NCBI RefSeq assembly: GCF_015330125.1
Contig: NZ_JADDXR010000002.1
Coordinates: forward strand, 2,740,685-2,804,684
Direction: 5' to 3'
Origin: Zobellia nedashkovskayae
GTDB lineage: Bacteria > Bacteroidota > Bacteroidia > Flavobacteriales > Flavobacteriaceae
DNA length: 64,000 bases
Shown in pieces: positions 45,082-54,703 of the stretch. The notes beneath the pieces were generated by a model that had not been told where the DNA came from, did not search any database, and worked only from the letters and a program-made list of their open reading frames with translations. The position numbers and the translations under genes are program-made. The first letter of the stretch is position 1; each line of letters starts with the position of its first letter.

Positions 45082-46980
45082 ATGCCACAAGTAACTGTTT
45101 TTAGTCTTTTCTCCGATTTTGATATTGATCTTTTTAAATCAGGTAAACATTTTAGATTATATGAGAAACTAGGTTCCCACCCAATGGAATTGAACGGGGT
45201 AAAGGGTACTTATTTTGCTGTATGGGCGCCGTCTGCTCGCGCAGTATCGGTTATTGGTAACTTTAACGATTGGGACGATAATGTACATATGCTTAATGTA
45301 AGATGGGATGGCAGCGGTATATGGGAAGGCTTTATTCCTGAAGTAGGTGTAGGTGAAATTTATAAGTATAAAATATATTCTAATAATCACGGTGCGGTCA
45401 CGGAAAAGGCCGATCCGTTTGCAAGATATTGTGAACATCCTCCAAAAACTGCATCCATTGTTTGGGAGGCGGATTATGAATGGAAGGATAAAAAATGGAT
45501 GGACACTCGAAAAGAGAAAAATGCGCTTGACGCTCCTTTTTCTGTCTACGAAGTACATTTAGGTTCTTGGAAGCGTGATAAGGACGGAAACTTTCTTACT
45601 TACGAACAATTGGCCATAGATTTGGTAGCCTATGTTAAAGACATGGGCTTTACTCATATAGAGTTTATGCCTATAATGGAATACCCTTACGATCCTTCAT
45701 GGGGATACCAACTTACAGGCTACTTTGCACCAACATCTAGATTTGGTGATCCAGAAGGTTTTAAATTACTGGTAGATGCATTGCACCAAGCAGAAATTGG
45801 GGTTATATTGGATTGGGTGCCTTCACATTTTCCTGAAGACGCACATGGCCTTGGCTTTTTTGATGGATCACATCTTTATGAGCATCCGGATAGAAGAAGA
45901 GGATATCACCCAGATTGGAAGAGTTTGATTTTTAACTACGGAAGAAACGAAGTTCGTGCCTTTTTAATTAGTAACGCAATTTTTTGGTTGGATCAATTTC
46001 ATGCAGATGCCTTGCGTGTAGATGCCGTAGCCTCCATGCTTTATTTAGATTATTCTAGAGAAGAAGGGGAGTGGGAGCCAAATATGTACGGGAACAACGA
46101 AAACCTTGAAGCCTTATCTTTCATTCGTGAGTTTAACGAGGCGGTTTACGGTAGTTTTCCAGATGTACAGACTATTGCAGAAGAATCAACAGCATTTTCC
46201 GGAGTTTCAAAACCTGTTATGTATGGAGGTTTAGGTTTTGGAATGAAGTGGATGATGGGTTGGATGCACGATACTTTAGAATACTTCAAAAAAGAAGCAA
46301 TCTATAGAAAACACCACCAAAACGATCTTACATTTAGTGCAACTTATGCCTTTACCGAAAATTATATGTTGCCATTTTCACATGATGAAGTTGTATATGG
46401 TAAACAATCATTAGTGTACCGCATGCCTGGTGATGAGTGGCAGCGTTTTGCTAACCTGCGTTTAATGTTTGGGTATATGTTTACGCACCCTGGAACGAAT
46501 CTTATTTTTATGGGAGGTGAATTTGGCCAGACCAGCGAATGGAATTTTCAGAAAAGTTTAGAATGGCATCTAACGGAGTATGCCGTACATAGTGGTGTGC
46601 AAGAGCTTATTAAAGATTTGAACAGTATTTATAAAAATTACCCAGCTTTATACCAAAAGCAATTTAGCCCCGATGGTTTTCAGTGGATAGATTATGGAGA
46701 TCATGAAAATTCTGTCCTAACTTATATAAGAAGAGGTAATAATGCGGAAGATGAGTTATATGTTGCTTGTAATTTTACTCCAGTGCCTAGAGAGAACTAT
46801 AGAATAGGAATACCAAAAAATTCTGGTAAGCTAACAATTATCTTAAATAGTGACGATAAAAAATACGGAGGATCTGGTACGGATCCAAAAATTTCAGGAA
46901 TAAAGGAGATAGCGTGGCATGGGCGTGAACAATCTATAGAATTGACTATTCCACCTTTAAGTATTGTTATTTTTCAATAG
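45082..46980 (+). CDS. glgB: 1,4-alpha-glucan branching enzyme
   Basis: 632 residues with no signal peptide. It forms alpha-1,6 branches in glycogen. It has an N-terminal CBM48-type domain (GTYFAVWAPSARAVSVIGNFNDW) and a GH13 barrel with the nucleophile Asp314 in LRVDAVASML. The acid/base Glu lies in IAEESTAFSG (367-368) and Asp435 in SHDEVVYGK. At 632 residues it is of the shorter GlgB class. Its neighbour is a GH31 alpha-glucosidase, suggesting glycogen or maltodextrin turnover. No glgA, glgC or glgP is present in the window. Confidence 0.96.
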   Translation: MPQVTVFSLFSDFDIDLFKSGKHFRLYEKLGSHPMELNGVKGTYFAVWAPSARAVSVIGNFNDWDDNVHMLNVRWDGSGIWEGFIPEVGVGEIYKYKIYSNNHGAVTEKADPFARYCEHPPKTASIVWEADYEWKDKKWMDTRKEKNALDAPFSVYEVHLGSWKRDKDGNFLTYEQLAIDLVAYVKDMGFTHIEFMPIMEYPYDPSWGYQLTGYFAPTSRFGDPEGFKLLVDALHQAEIGVILDWVPSHFPEDAHGLGFFDGSHLYEHPDRRRGYHPDWKSLIFNYGRNEVRAFLISNAIFWLDQFHADALRVDAVASMLYLDYSREEGEWEPNMYGNNENLEALSFIREFNEAVYGSFPDVQTIAEESTAFSGVSKPVMYGGLGFGMKWMMGWMHDTLEYFKKEAIYRKHHQNDLTFSATYAFTENYMLPFSHDEVVYGKQSLVYRMPGDEWQRFANLRLMFGYMFTHPGTNLIFMGGEFGQTSEWNFQKSLEWHLTEYAVHSGVQELIKDLNSIYKNYPALYQKQFSPDGFQWIDYGDHENSVLTYIRRGNNAEDELYVACNFTPVPRENYRIGIPKNSGKLTIILNSDDKKYGGSGTDPKISGIKEIAWHGREQSIELTIPPLSIVIFQ

Positions 46981-47042
46981 GGCTGCCTTGCGATATTCAT
47001 AATAGTTGCTAATTGTTATGCATGCATTTCGTTTTTAAGGCT

Positions 47043-47050
47043 TAAATTTG
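47043..47050 (+). promoter_or_regulatory. Promoter -7 element TAAATTTG for the GH31 gene
   Basis: An exact TAnnTTTG match 31 bases before the GH31 ATG at 47082, suggesting that this gene can be transcribed separately from glgB. Confidence 0.4.
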
Positions 47051-47081
47051 TTTTTTTTGTTAGTTTTCAAACACCGAACCT

Positions 47082-49481
47082 ATGATAACCAATACCGAGT
47101 TAGAATATAAAGGAAATCTTTACCCCAATGAGATTGTTAACTTTGTAAAGGATAAAGATAAATTCTATTTCACAACTGAAAACGGAGTAGTTTTAGAAAT
47201 CACGGTAATTCAAGATAGAACCATACGGTTCCGATATGGAACTGATCATGCGTTTCAGCCGGATTTTTCCTATGCTATTGACCCTAATGCTAGTAGGGGT
47301 TACAGTCACTTAGACTGTTTAGAAACAAAAACCGAATATATAATTGAGACCTCTAAACTACAGGTACTCATTGATAAAAAAACATTACGTACTCAAATAT
47401 CCGATTTAAACGGTAATATCATCAATGAAGACGAACTAGGTTTTCATTGGGAAGAAAACTATGAGCACGGTGGTAATACCGTGAAAATGAGTAAAATCAC
47501 CCAACATACCGAGAGTTTCTATGGTATGGGAGATAAAGCCACGCATAGTAACCTTAAAGGGAAAAGAGTAAATAACTGGGTGATGGATCAATACGCTTAC
47601 GCTAAAGATCAAGACCCACTTTATAAAGCAATACCTTTCTATATAGGTTTGCATAGTGGACAAGCTTACGGTGTTTTCTTTGACAATAGTTTCAGGACTC
47701 ATTTTGATTTTGCTCACGAACGTCGTTCTACTACAAGTTTTTGGGGAGATGGCGGAGAAATGAACTATTACTTCTTTTACGGCCCGGAAATGCATAAAGT
47801 AGTAAGGGCATATACCAATTTGACGGGAGCACCAGAGTTGCCACCTTTGTGGGCTTTGGGGTATCACCAGTCAAAATGGAGTTATTTCCCAGAAAGTAAT
47901 GTAAAAGAAATAGCTAAACAGTTCAGAGACCTTAAGATACCATGTGATGCCCTTTATTTGGATATTGATTATATGGATGGTTTTAGGTGTTTTACTTGGG
48001 ATAAAAAGAAATTTCCCGAACCCAAACGTATGATCGATGAATTATATGAAGACGGATTTAAGACCGTAGTCATGATCGATCCGGGTATTAAAGTAGATAA
48101 AGATTATTGGATATATCAAGAAGCTGTAGAAAACGATTATTTCTGTAAGCGTGCAGATGGTCCAAGAATGAAAGGAAAAGTATGGCCTGGAGAGTGCAAT
48201 TTCCCAGATTTCACCAATCCAGCTGTACGTGAGTGGTGGGCAGAGCTATATAAGGAATTCATGGCCGAGATTGGTGTACATGCCGTTTGGAACGATATGA
48301 ACGAACCGGCTGTTATGGAAGTACCTACTAAAACTGCTCCTTTAGATACACGTCATGATTATGATGGTCACCCTAGTAGCCATAGAAAAGCGCATAACAT
48401 TTATGGAATGCAAATGGTAAGAGCTACTTATGAAGGTGTAAAAAGATATGTATACCCTAAAAGACCTTTAGTAATTACAAGAGCAGCCTATTCGGGTACG
48501 CAGCGCTTTGCTTCAACTTGGACAGGTGATAATGTTGCCACTTGGGAACATTTATGGATAGCCAATGTTCAAATGCAGCGTATGTGTATGAGCGGTTATT
48601 CTTTTGTAGGTTCTGATATTGGAGGTTTTGCCGAGCAGCCTAACGGTGAGCTTTTTGCAAGATGGATCCAGTTAGGTATTTTTCATCCTTTTTGTAGAGT
48701 CCACTCCAGTGGAGATCACGGAGACCAAGAGCCTTGGTCTTTTGGAACAGAAATTACAGACATTGTTAGAAAGTTCATAGAGCTACGTTACGAATTACTG
48801 CCCTATTTATATACCATGTTCTGGAGATATTCAAAAGAGGGAACACCAATGTTATTGCCTATTGTTTGTTACGATCAAGAGGATACACAAACACATTTTA
48901 GAACTGATGAGTTCATTTTTGGAGAGCAAATTTTAGTTTGCCCAATTCAAGAACCAAATGCAAAAGGACGTAGAATGTACATCCCTAGAGGTGATTGGTA
49001 CAATTATTGGACTGATGAGGTTATAGAGGGTGGAAAAGAGAAATGGGTAGTTGCGGATATTGATATGGTTCCTTTGTTTATAAAGGCTGGTGCCATAATT
49101 CCAAAATATCCTGTGCAACAGTATGTAGGTGAGCTTGAGATCAAGGAATTGATTTTAGATGTTTACTTTACTGAAGGAACTGAGAACTCTACTGTTTATG
49201 AAGATGCGGAAGATGGTTATGCTTATGAGAACGGTAAATTTAGTTTACGGAACTTTAAGCTTTTAGGTAAAGAAAAAGAAATGACCATTCAGCAGTTTAA
49301 GGATGGTGCTTTTATTACCACCTATGAAACATTTAAAATTAAATTACATGGGCTTCCATTCAAAATTGGAAAAGTAGAGATAGATAATGAAAAAGTTGCC
49401 ATAAAGGATGTTATGCCTAATGGAGATGATATTATCTATGTGAGCAAAGACTTTACCCAATTACGAATTACCGAAGAGTAA
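47082..49481 (+). CDS. GH31 alpha-glucosidase, cytoplasmic
   Basis: 799 residues without a signal peptide. The GH31 signatures are clear: the nucleophile Asp405 in VWNDMNEPAVM, acid/base Asp483 in WTGDNVATWEH, the aromatic FYGMGDKATHSNLKG in the N-terminal domain and GSDIGGFAEQPNGELFARW. It would release glucose from alpha-glucans or maltooligosaccharides, complementing GlgB. The whole chain, N-terminal beta-sandwich, barrel and C-terminal beta-domains, is of usual length. The metalloprotease gene starts 36 bases after the stop. Confidence 0.94.
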   Translation: MITNTELEYKGNLYPNEIVNFVKDKDKFYFTTENGVVLEITVIQDRTIRFRYGTDHAFQPDFSYAIDPNASRGYSHLDCLETKTEYIIETSKLQVLIDKKTLRTQISDLNGNIINEDELGFHWEENYEHGGNTVKMSKITQHTESFYGMGDKATHSNLKGKRVNNWVMDQYAYAKDQDPLYKAIPFYIGLHSGQAYGVFFDNSFRTHFDFAHERRSTTSFWGDGGEMNYYFFYGPEMHKVVRAYTNLTGAPELPPLWALGYHQSKWSYFPESNVKEIAKQFRDLKIPCDALYLDIDYMDGFRCFTWDKKKFPEPKRMIDELYEDGFKTVVMIDPGIKVDKDYWIYQEAVENDYFCKRADGPRMKGKVWPGECNFPDFTNPAVREWWAELYKEFMAEIGVHAVWNDMNEPAVMEVPTKTAPLDTRHDYDGHPSSHRKAHNIYGMQMVRATYEGVKRYVYPKRPLVITRAAYSGTQRFASTWTGDNVATWEHLWIANVQMQRMCMSGYSFVGSDIGGFAEQPNGELFARWIQLGIFHPFCRVHSSGDHGDQEPWSFGTEITDIVRKFIELRYELLPYLYTMFWRYSKEGTPMLLPIVCYDQEDTQTHFRTDEFIFGEQILVCPIQEPNAKGRRMYIPRGDWYNYWTDEVIEGGKEKWVVADIDMVPLFIKAGAIIPKYPVQQYVGELEIKELILDVYFTEGTENSTVYEDAEDGYAYENGKFSLRNFKLLGKEKEMTIQQFKDGAFITTYETFKIKLHGLPFKIGKVEIDNEKVAIKDVMPNGDDIIYVSKDFTQLRITEE

Positions 49482-49517
49482 GTTTTTTTGTAATTTGCAG
49501 GTATAAACACAACCATA

Positions 49518-50327
49518 ATGAGAAAGATAATTTTAGTTTTAGCCCTTTTCTTGGGGGTCGCTTCATGTAAAACGAATCCGTTTACAGGAAAAAAAGTATT
49601 GAATTTTTACCCAAACAGTCAAATTTTTCCGACGGCATTTGCGCAGTACGACCAATTCTTAACCGAGAATAATGTGGTAGAAAGTTCAGCAGAAGCAAAA
49701 ATGATAACCAAAGTCGGTCAACGGATATCTTCCGCTGCTGAAAAATGGTTGACTGCAAATGGGTATGCAGGTTACCTTAAAGATTACAAGTGGGAATATA
49801 ACTTAGTGAATGATGAAACTGTAAACGCATGGTGTATGCCAGGTGGTAAAATTGTTTTTTATACAGGAATATTACCTATTTGCGCAGGTGAAAGGGGTAT
49901 TGCGGTTGTAATGGGCCATGAAGTTGCACATGCATTGGCTGATCACGGTGCGCAACGTATGAGTGCTGGTGTCTTACAGCAGGCAGGTGCTGTTGCTGGT
50001 AGCGTAGCTATTAAAGACCCTCAAAAATTAGCAATTTTTAATCAAGCTTATGCAGCCGGTTCTCAAGTTGGTGTAATGTTACCTTTTAGTAGAAGTCACG
50101 AAACCGAAGCAGATCGCATAGGTTTGCAGATTATGGCAATAGCGGGTTACGATCCAACAGAAGCAGCAGAATTGTGGAAGCGTATGAAAGCCAACAGTGG
50201 AGGAGATGCTCCAGCGGAATTCATGAGTACGCACCCTTCTAATGATACTAGAATCAAGAATCTTACTGAATGGGCTCCCGCAGCTAGAGCTGAAGCTAAG
50301 AAGTTTGGAGTTACCTCTTTTCAGTAA
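49518..50327 (+). CDS. M48-family metallopeptidase, lipoprotein
   Basis: 269 residues. The lipoprotein signal ends at Cys17 (FLGVASCKTNPFTGKK). The zinc site is HEVAH (His134, Glu135, His138), with the third ligand Glu197 in SHETEADRIG. This is the short, periplasmic M48 class (LoiP/YcaL-like) that degrades misfolded outer-membrane proteins. It lacks the C-terminal TPR part of BepA. The gene follows the GH31 gene closely but is functionally separate. A terminator stands 24 bases after the stop. Confidence 0.92.
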   Translation: MRKIILVLALFLGVASCKTNPFTGKKVLNFYPNSQIFPTAFAQYDQFLTENNVVESSAEAKMITKVGQRISSAAEKWLTANGYAGYLKDYKWEYNLVNDETVNAWCMPGGKIVFYTGILPICAGERGIAVVMGHEVAHALADHGAQRMSAGVLQQAGAVAGSVAIKDPQKLAIFNQAYAAGSQVGVMLPFSRSHETEADRIGLQIMAIAGYDPTEAAELWKRMKANSGGDAPAEFMSTHPSNDTRIKNLTEWAPAARAEAKKFGVTSFQ

Positions 50328-50350
50328 ATCATAACAATTATTGTATATTT

Positions 50351-50380
50351 AAAACCGTTCTCAAAAAGAACGGTTTTTTT
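50351..50380 (+). terminator. Intrinsic terminator after the M48 gene
   Basis: A perfect 11-bp stem AAAACCGTTCT/AGAACGGTTTT with a CAAAA loop and T-tract, ending just 8 bases before the next ATG (50389). Confidence 0.9.
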
Positions 50381-50388
50381 ATACCATT

Positions 50389-51726
50389 ATGCCAAAAACC
50401 AACCTTCCTAAAGGAAGTAAAAAACTTCTGAATGCTTGGGCGTTCTATGATTGGGCCAATTCAGTTTACAACCTCGTAATCTCGTCAGCAATATTTCCTA
50501 TTTTTTATGGAGCGCTTACCTTGGTTAAAGATGAGAAAGGTAGAGTTCTAGACGATACGGTTCACTTCTTGGGTACCGATTTTAATAATGATACTTTAAT
50601 CAGTTATGTTACTGCAGCGGCATTTTTGGTGGTTTCTTTTCTGAGCCCGTTTTTAAGCGGAATAGCAGATTACGTGGGCAACAAGAAAATCTTTATGAAG
50701 TTCTTTTGCTATTTGGGAGCCATATCTTGTATAGGGTTGTATTGGTTTAGTATGGATTACCTATGGTTTGGGTTGCTTTGTTATTTTACCGCATTGATTG
50801 GTTTTTGGTCTAGCCTTGTTTTCTATAATTCTTATCTGCCAGATATAGCATTTCCGGAGCAGCAAGATGCTATTAGTGCTAAAGGCTATTCTTTGGGTTA
50901 TATTGGTAGTGTGGTGCTTTTGATTATCTGTTTGGCCATGATTTTAAAGTTTGATTCATTTGGTTTTGAAGATGAATCCACACCAACCCGACTTTCGTTT
51001 GTCTTAACGGGCATATGGTGGATTGTTTTTAGTCAGTATAGTTATTACCACTTGCCAAAAGGAAATAAAAAGGAGGCTTTTACAAAAGATATTCTATTTA
51101 ACGGTTTTAAAGAATTGAAGCTTATTTGGGAGAAAATCAAAACCAACGTACCATTAAAGAGATATCTGGGAGCGTTTTTTGTGTACAGTATGGCTGTACA
51201 GACTATTATGCTAATTGCTACCTATTTTGGAATAGAAGAACTTGATTGGGGTACAACGGATTCAACTACGGGGCTTATTGTAAGTATTTTGCTCATTCAG
51301 ATTGTGGCGATTTTGGGAGCTTTCGTAACATCGCGCTGTTCCTCCCATTTTGGGAACATCAATACATTAATTGTTTTGAATCTAATTTGGATTTTCATTT
51401 GCATTTTTGCCTACACAATAACAACTCCAATGGAGTTTTACATTACCGCTGCGGCAGTTGGTCTTGTGATGGGTGGTATACAATCTCTGTCTAGATCTAC
51501 GTATTCCAAGCTTTTGCCTAAGGATGCGGTAGACACCACTTCTTATTTCAGTTTTTACGATGTCTCAGAAAAAATAGGTATTGTTATCGGGATGTTGAGT
51601 TATGGTTATATAGCTCAGATAACCGGAAGTATTAGATATTCAATAATATTTTTAGGCTTATTTTTCTTAATAGGGATGTTTCTTTTAACAAGGGTCAATA
51701 AAAAAGCCCCTTTAGAAGAGGCTTAA
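50389..51726 (+). CDS. MFS transporter, UMF1/Atg22-like family
   Basis: 445 residues with about 12 membrane helices. The N-terminal motif AWAFYDWANSVYNLVISSAIFP is diagnostic for the UMF1 family (related to fungal Atg22), and SLSRSTYSKLLPKDAVDTTSYF recurs late in these proteins. Atg22 exports amino acids from the vacuole; bacterial family members lack a proven substrate. The preceding terminator ends 8 bases upstream of the ATG, so its promoter must lie inside or before that hairpin, or some readthrough is used. Confidence 0.88.
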   Translation: MPKTNLPKGSKKLLNAWAFYDWANSVYNLVISSAIFPIFYGALTLVKDEKGRVLDDTVHFLGTDFNNDTLISYVTAAAFLVVSFLSPFLSGIADYVGNKKIFMKFFCYLGAISCIGLYWFSMDYLWFGLLCYFTALIGFWSSLVFYNSYLPDIAFPEQQDAISAKGYSLGYIGSVVLLIICLAMILKFDSFGFEDESTPTRLSFVLTGIWWIVFSQYSYYHLPKGNKKEAFTKDILFNGFKELKLIWEKIKTNVPLKRYLGAFFVYSMAVQTIMLIATYFGIEELDWGTTDSTTGLIVSILLIQIVAILGAFVTSRCSSHFGNINTLIVLNLIWIFICIFAYTITTPMEFYITAAAVGLVMGGIQSLSRSTYSKLLPKDAVDTTSYFSFYDVSEKIGIVIGMLSYGYIAQITGSIRYSIIFLGLFFLIGMFLLTRVNKKAPLEEA

Positions 51727-51758
51727 TTTGATGACTATAGTATTCGCTTTTTGATGTA

Positions 51759-52481
51759 TTATTCGCCAGATATATCTCCTGAACCAGATGTTTTTGTATC
51801 TACTTTTTTGGGATTGCCGCGATAATGAATATCACCCGAACCAGAAACCCTTGCTTTCAACTTTTCATTGGCAGTAACTTTGATATCGGCTGAACCGGAA
51901 ACCGTAGCTTCTACATTATCGGCAATTAAATCATAGGCCTTAATATCTCCTGAGCCAGAAATTGTAGCTTTAAAATCGCGAGTATTGCCGCTGAGGTTCA
52001 TATCTCCCGAGCCGGACATGCTGGCGGTTAAATTTTCAGTATCCACATCTAAAGTTATATCTCCAGAACCGGACATGGAAGTTTTAAAATCAGCTGTTTT
52101 TAGTGTCGTATGACCAACAATGTCTCCAGAACCAGACAAGCTAAGAGCATCTATGCTCTCTACGGGAACTTGTACATGTAAGCCTCCCTTGTGCAATGAG
52201 GGTTTTAGATTAACCCCTTTTTCTACTTTAATAATTAGCTTGCCATTTTCTACCTTTGTAATAATGTATTCCAATAGATTTTCTTCTCCTTTAACCACAA
52301 GTTCTCCTTCGCTACCACTAACTAAGTCAATATCAAAAGACCCGGAAATGGTAATGGCATCATAGTCGCTAACGTTTCGTTCTATGGAAACTATCTTTCC
52401 ATTGCCTCTTACACCTTTTCCCCATTGGGCTGAACAGGATAATGTTACTAATGCTAAACCTAATACGATAAAATTTTTCAT
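51759..52481 (-). CDS. DUF2807 (head-GIN) surface beta-repeat protein
   Basis: 240 residues with a signal ending near SCSAQ (Cys16 could be lipidated). The mature part is a right-handed beta-helix-like stack with a recurring GSGDI / GSADI motif (ISGSFDIDL, LSGSGDIVG, MSGSGDITL, MSGSGDMNL, ISGSGDIKA, VSGSADIKV, VSGSGDIHY, TSGSGDISG). That is at least eight turns. DUF2807 proteins sit on the surface of many Bacteroidota; their ligand is unknown. It is the last gene of the four-gene ECF-sigma operon. Confidence 0.9.
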   Translation of the reverse strand: MKNFIVLGLALVTLSCSAQWGKGVRGNGKIVSIERNVSDYDAITISGSFDIDLVSGSEGELVVKGEENLLEYIITKVENGKLIIKVEKGVNLKPSLHKGGLHVQVPVESIDALSLSGSGDIVGHTTLKTADFKTSMSGSGDITLDVDTENLTASMSGSGDMNLSGNTRDFKATISGSGDIKAYDLIADNVEATVSGSADIKVTANEKLKARVSGSGDIHYRGNPKKVDTKTSGSGDISGE

Positions 52482-52514
52482 GACTGTTTGTTTTAATTTG
52501 ATTTTGATGATGAT

Positions 52515-53606
52515 TTAATTCTTATAAAATGATACGCCGCCATAGTCGCTTGAAATAGATACGGAATTGCCGCTATTGTCAGAACCATAAAAGCCTTTAT
52601 AATACTTACTTGTGTTTTTTTCTTCACTAATATTAATTTCAAAATCGTCCTTACCACTCACACCCGAGTATGAGGTTCTGATTTCAAAATTAAAATGATA
52701 GTCCGGGGAATACCCAATTTTTACTCCTGTATAATCCGTATTTAATTGCATGTTTCCGGCATCACTTGCCATGTTTGCAATTTTCAATGAGCCATAGTCT
52801 GCCGAGATATCCACATTACCATGAATTGTTCCTAATTGCACATTTATATAATCGCCATTACCTTCTATGTTATTGACTTCTCCAATTTCTATTTTGCCAT
52901 AATCACTGGAGTATTGTAGGTTGTCCATCTGTTCTACAGAGCTGTTGGTGTAGTCCGCACTAATGATCAAATCCCCTGCTTTTTCTATATTGAATCCCGA
53001 GTAATCTGCTGAGATTTTACCACTGTTCATATATGAAATAGTAGATTTTGAGGTGTAATCAAAATTTAACTGGTTGTTACGTCCGCGAAGCTCTCCAATA
53101 TCTAGCCTGCCGTAATCGCAACTTATTTTTGCATGGCCGTCAATACGATCAATGCTAATACTGCCGTAATCATTATCCAAGTCAATATTACTCTTAATAG
53201 GAAGTTTAATGGTGTAATTAATTTGCATATTCACGTTGTTGCTATTGCCCCAGTTCCAACCCCATCTACTTCTACTTTCGTTAAAAATAGTTCTTGCAGA
53301 TACGGCACTTTGGCTAGATTCAAAATCCACAGAAATCTGATCTAGTTTCTCTTGGGCCTTTTCTTCATTGTTGCTATTGGTCGTAATGTGAACCTCAATA
53401 AGAATACGGTTTTCGTTCCAAGAAATAATATTCAGGTTACCATAGCTATTATTGACTTCTAACAGGGCATCGCTATTTACCTCAAACTCTTTTTTTATGG
53501 TCTTTTCTTTTTTATACTTGCCTTTTAACTCCCCATTATTTGCTAAAAGGAAAGCGGGAAGCATGAATAAAAGTATAGCAATGAAGTTATATAGTTGTTT
53601 CTGCAT
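52515..53606 (-). CDS. DUF4097 beta-repeat secreted protein
   Basis: 363 residues with a signal peptide (IAILLFMLPAFLLANNGELKG). The rest is DUF4097-type beta-strand repeats that share a turn motif: NDYGSISIDRI, CDYGRLDIGEL, ADYSGFNIEKA, ADYTNSSVEQM, SDYGKIEIGEV, ADYGSLKIANM and NTDYTGVKIGYS. Every turn is about 20 residues. It is a relative of DUF2807 and sits just before it. The final SDYGGVSFYKN repeats the motif. Its start overlaps the end of the 53587 gene by 20 bases. Confidence 0.88.
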   Translation of the reverse strand: MQKQLYNFIAILLFMLPAFLLANNGELKGKYKKEKTIKKEFEVNSDALLEVNNSYGNLNIISWNENRILIEVHITTNSNNEEKAQEKLDQISVDFESSQSAVSARTIFNESRSRWGWNWGNSNNVNMQINYTIKLPIKSNIDLDNDYGSISIDRIDGHAKISCDYGRLDIGELRGRNNQLNFDYTSKSTISYMNSGKISADYSGFNIEKAGDLIISADYTNSSVEQMDNLQYSSDYGKIEIGEVNNIEGNGDYINVQLGTIHGNVDISADYGSLKIANMASDAGNMQLNTDYTGVKIGYSPDYHFNFEIRTSYSGVSGKDDFEINISEEKNTSKYYKGFYGSDNSGNSVSISSDYGGVSFYKN

Positions 53607-54147
53607 TATCGTAATTTTTTAAGTTTTTTATAGATTCAATAGTATTGAGGACCTCGTGTAAGAGGTCAATACGAGTTTGAAAATTGGTTATCATAGCGCT
53701 CAAAAGAAGCTTGCTGTTACCACCGTTAATAAGGTCTTGTTCTAGTTTTTTGTAATTGTTTTCTAGCTTTTTAAGCTGTACCATAGTGTCTTCAACAATC
53801 TTTTTGGTTTCGGGCGTACTTTCATTTTTAAGCTCATTAACCTGCTCCTCAATAAGACTGGCAAAATAAAACTCTGTACGTGATACTTCTGGTGATATTT
53901 CTGCAACCTGTTGCTCTAAAGAAGGTTGAGAATTAAATATCCCAAATGTAGTTGCACATACAATGGCGATTGAAGCTGCAATGGATAAAGGTTTCCACCA
54001 TGCCTTGTTTTTACTTGGTAAGGTCTTAATGCCTTTTCGGGCATTTAGCTTTTCCAAAAATCGTTGTTCATGACCATGGGCAGGAGCCTCAAGGTCAAAA
54101 GAACCTTCTAGGTTTTTGAACAGGTTATCTATATTATCTTCTTTCAT
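53587..54147 (-). CDS. Single-helix membrane protein, probable anti-sigma factor
   Basis: 186 residues. The cytoplasmic N-terminus (about 60 residues, FKNLEGSFDLEAPAHGHEQRF) is followed by one membrane helix (about 50-68, PLSIAASIAIVCATTFGIF). A periplasmic coiled-coil part comes next (MVQLKKLENNYKKLEQDLING). This layout, right after an ECF sigma gene with one base between, fits an anti-sigma factor, although no zinc-binding HxxxCxxC motif is present. The anti-sigma assignment is inference from position and topology. Confidence 0.7.
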   Translation of the reverse strand: MKEDNIDNLFKNLEGSFDLEAPAHGHEQRFLEKLNARKGIKTLPSKNKAWWKPLSIAASIAIVCATTFGIFNSQPSLEQQVAEISPEVSRTEFYFASLIEEQVNELKNESTPETKKIVEDTMVQLKKLENNYKKLEQDLINGGNSKLLLSAMITNFQTRIDLLHEVLNTIESIKNLKNYDNAETTI

Positions 54148-54148
54148 C

Positions 54149-54703
54149 TTAAGCTTCCGTCATTTTATTTCTTAAGCTTTCCTTAGCTCTAGAAATAGTA
54201 GTTCTACAATTTGAATAACTAATATTCATGATCTCACATATTTCTTCATAATCATAACCTTCAATAAGATGTAAGGTCAAAGAAACTCTATAGTTATCTT
54301 TTAATCGCTTCATGGTTTCCATCACTTTTTGAGCCTTCGGTTCTGTAAACGCATGAGAGTCGGCAATACCTATTTCGTTATCTTCGACCTTGTACAACAC
54401 ATCTTCTAAAGCAACCTCATTTTTTTTCTGCTGCTTTCTGTACTGATAAATGCTGTTGTTTATTACAATACGCTTCAACCAAGAACCAAATGCAACTTCG
54501 CCTTTAAACGTATGAAGTTTCGTGAACGCGCTCAGAAATGATTCTTGCATGACGTCTTCGGCTTCGTCGCTCTTTTTTACAATTCGTACTGCCGTGTTGT
54601 ACATGGCTTTGTAATACCGATTATAAACCTCGAGCTGGGCACTTTGCTTTCCGTCTAGACACAATTGTAATAATGCATCAATATGTTCTCTTTCTTGGCT
54701 CAA
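54149..54703 (-). CDS. RNA polymerase ECF-type sigma-70 factor
   Basis: 184 residues. Region 2 is visible in EVYNRYYKAMYNTAVRIVKKSDEAEDVMQESFLSAF (about 25-60) and region 4 in LTLHLIEGYDYEEICEIMNISYSNCRTTISRAKESL (about 140-176). It heads a four-gene operon with an anti-sigma-like protein, DUF4097 and DUF2807. The start is TTG at 54703; there is no ATG in frame before the next upstream stop. A 314-base gap separates it from the large exoprotein gene on the other strand. Confidence 0.9.
   Translation of the reverse strand: MSQEREHIDALLQLCLDGKQSAQLEVYNRYYKAMYNTAVRIVKKSDEAEDVMQESFLSAFTKLHTFKGEVAFGSWLKRIVINNSIYQYRKQQKKNEVALEDVLYKVEDNEIGIADSHAFTEPKAQKVMETMKRLKDNYRVSLTLHLIEGYDYEEICEIMNISYSNCRTTISRAKESLRNKMTEA

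Noticed and set aside
51702..51727. Terminator at the end of the UMF1 transporter gene
   Set aside because: The stem AAGCC/GGCTT has a mismatch and a weak T-tract and lies inside the coding end; support is too poor for a call.
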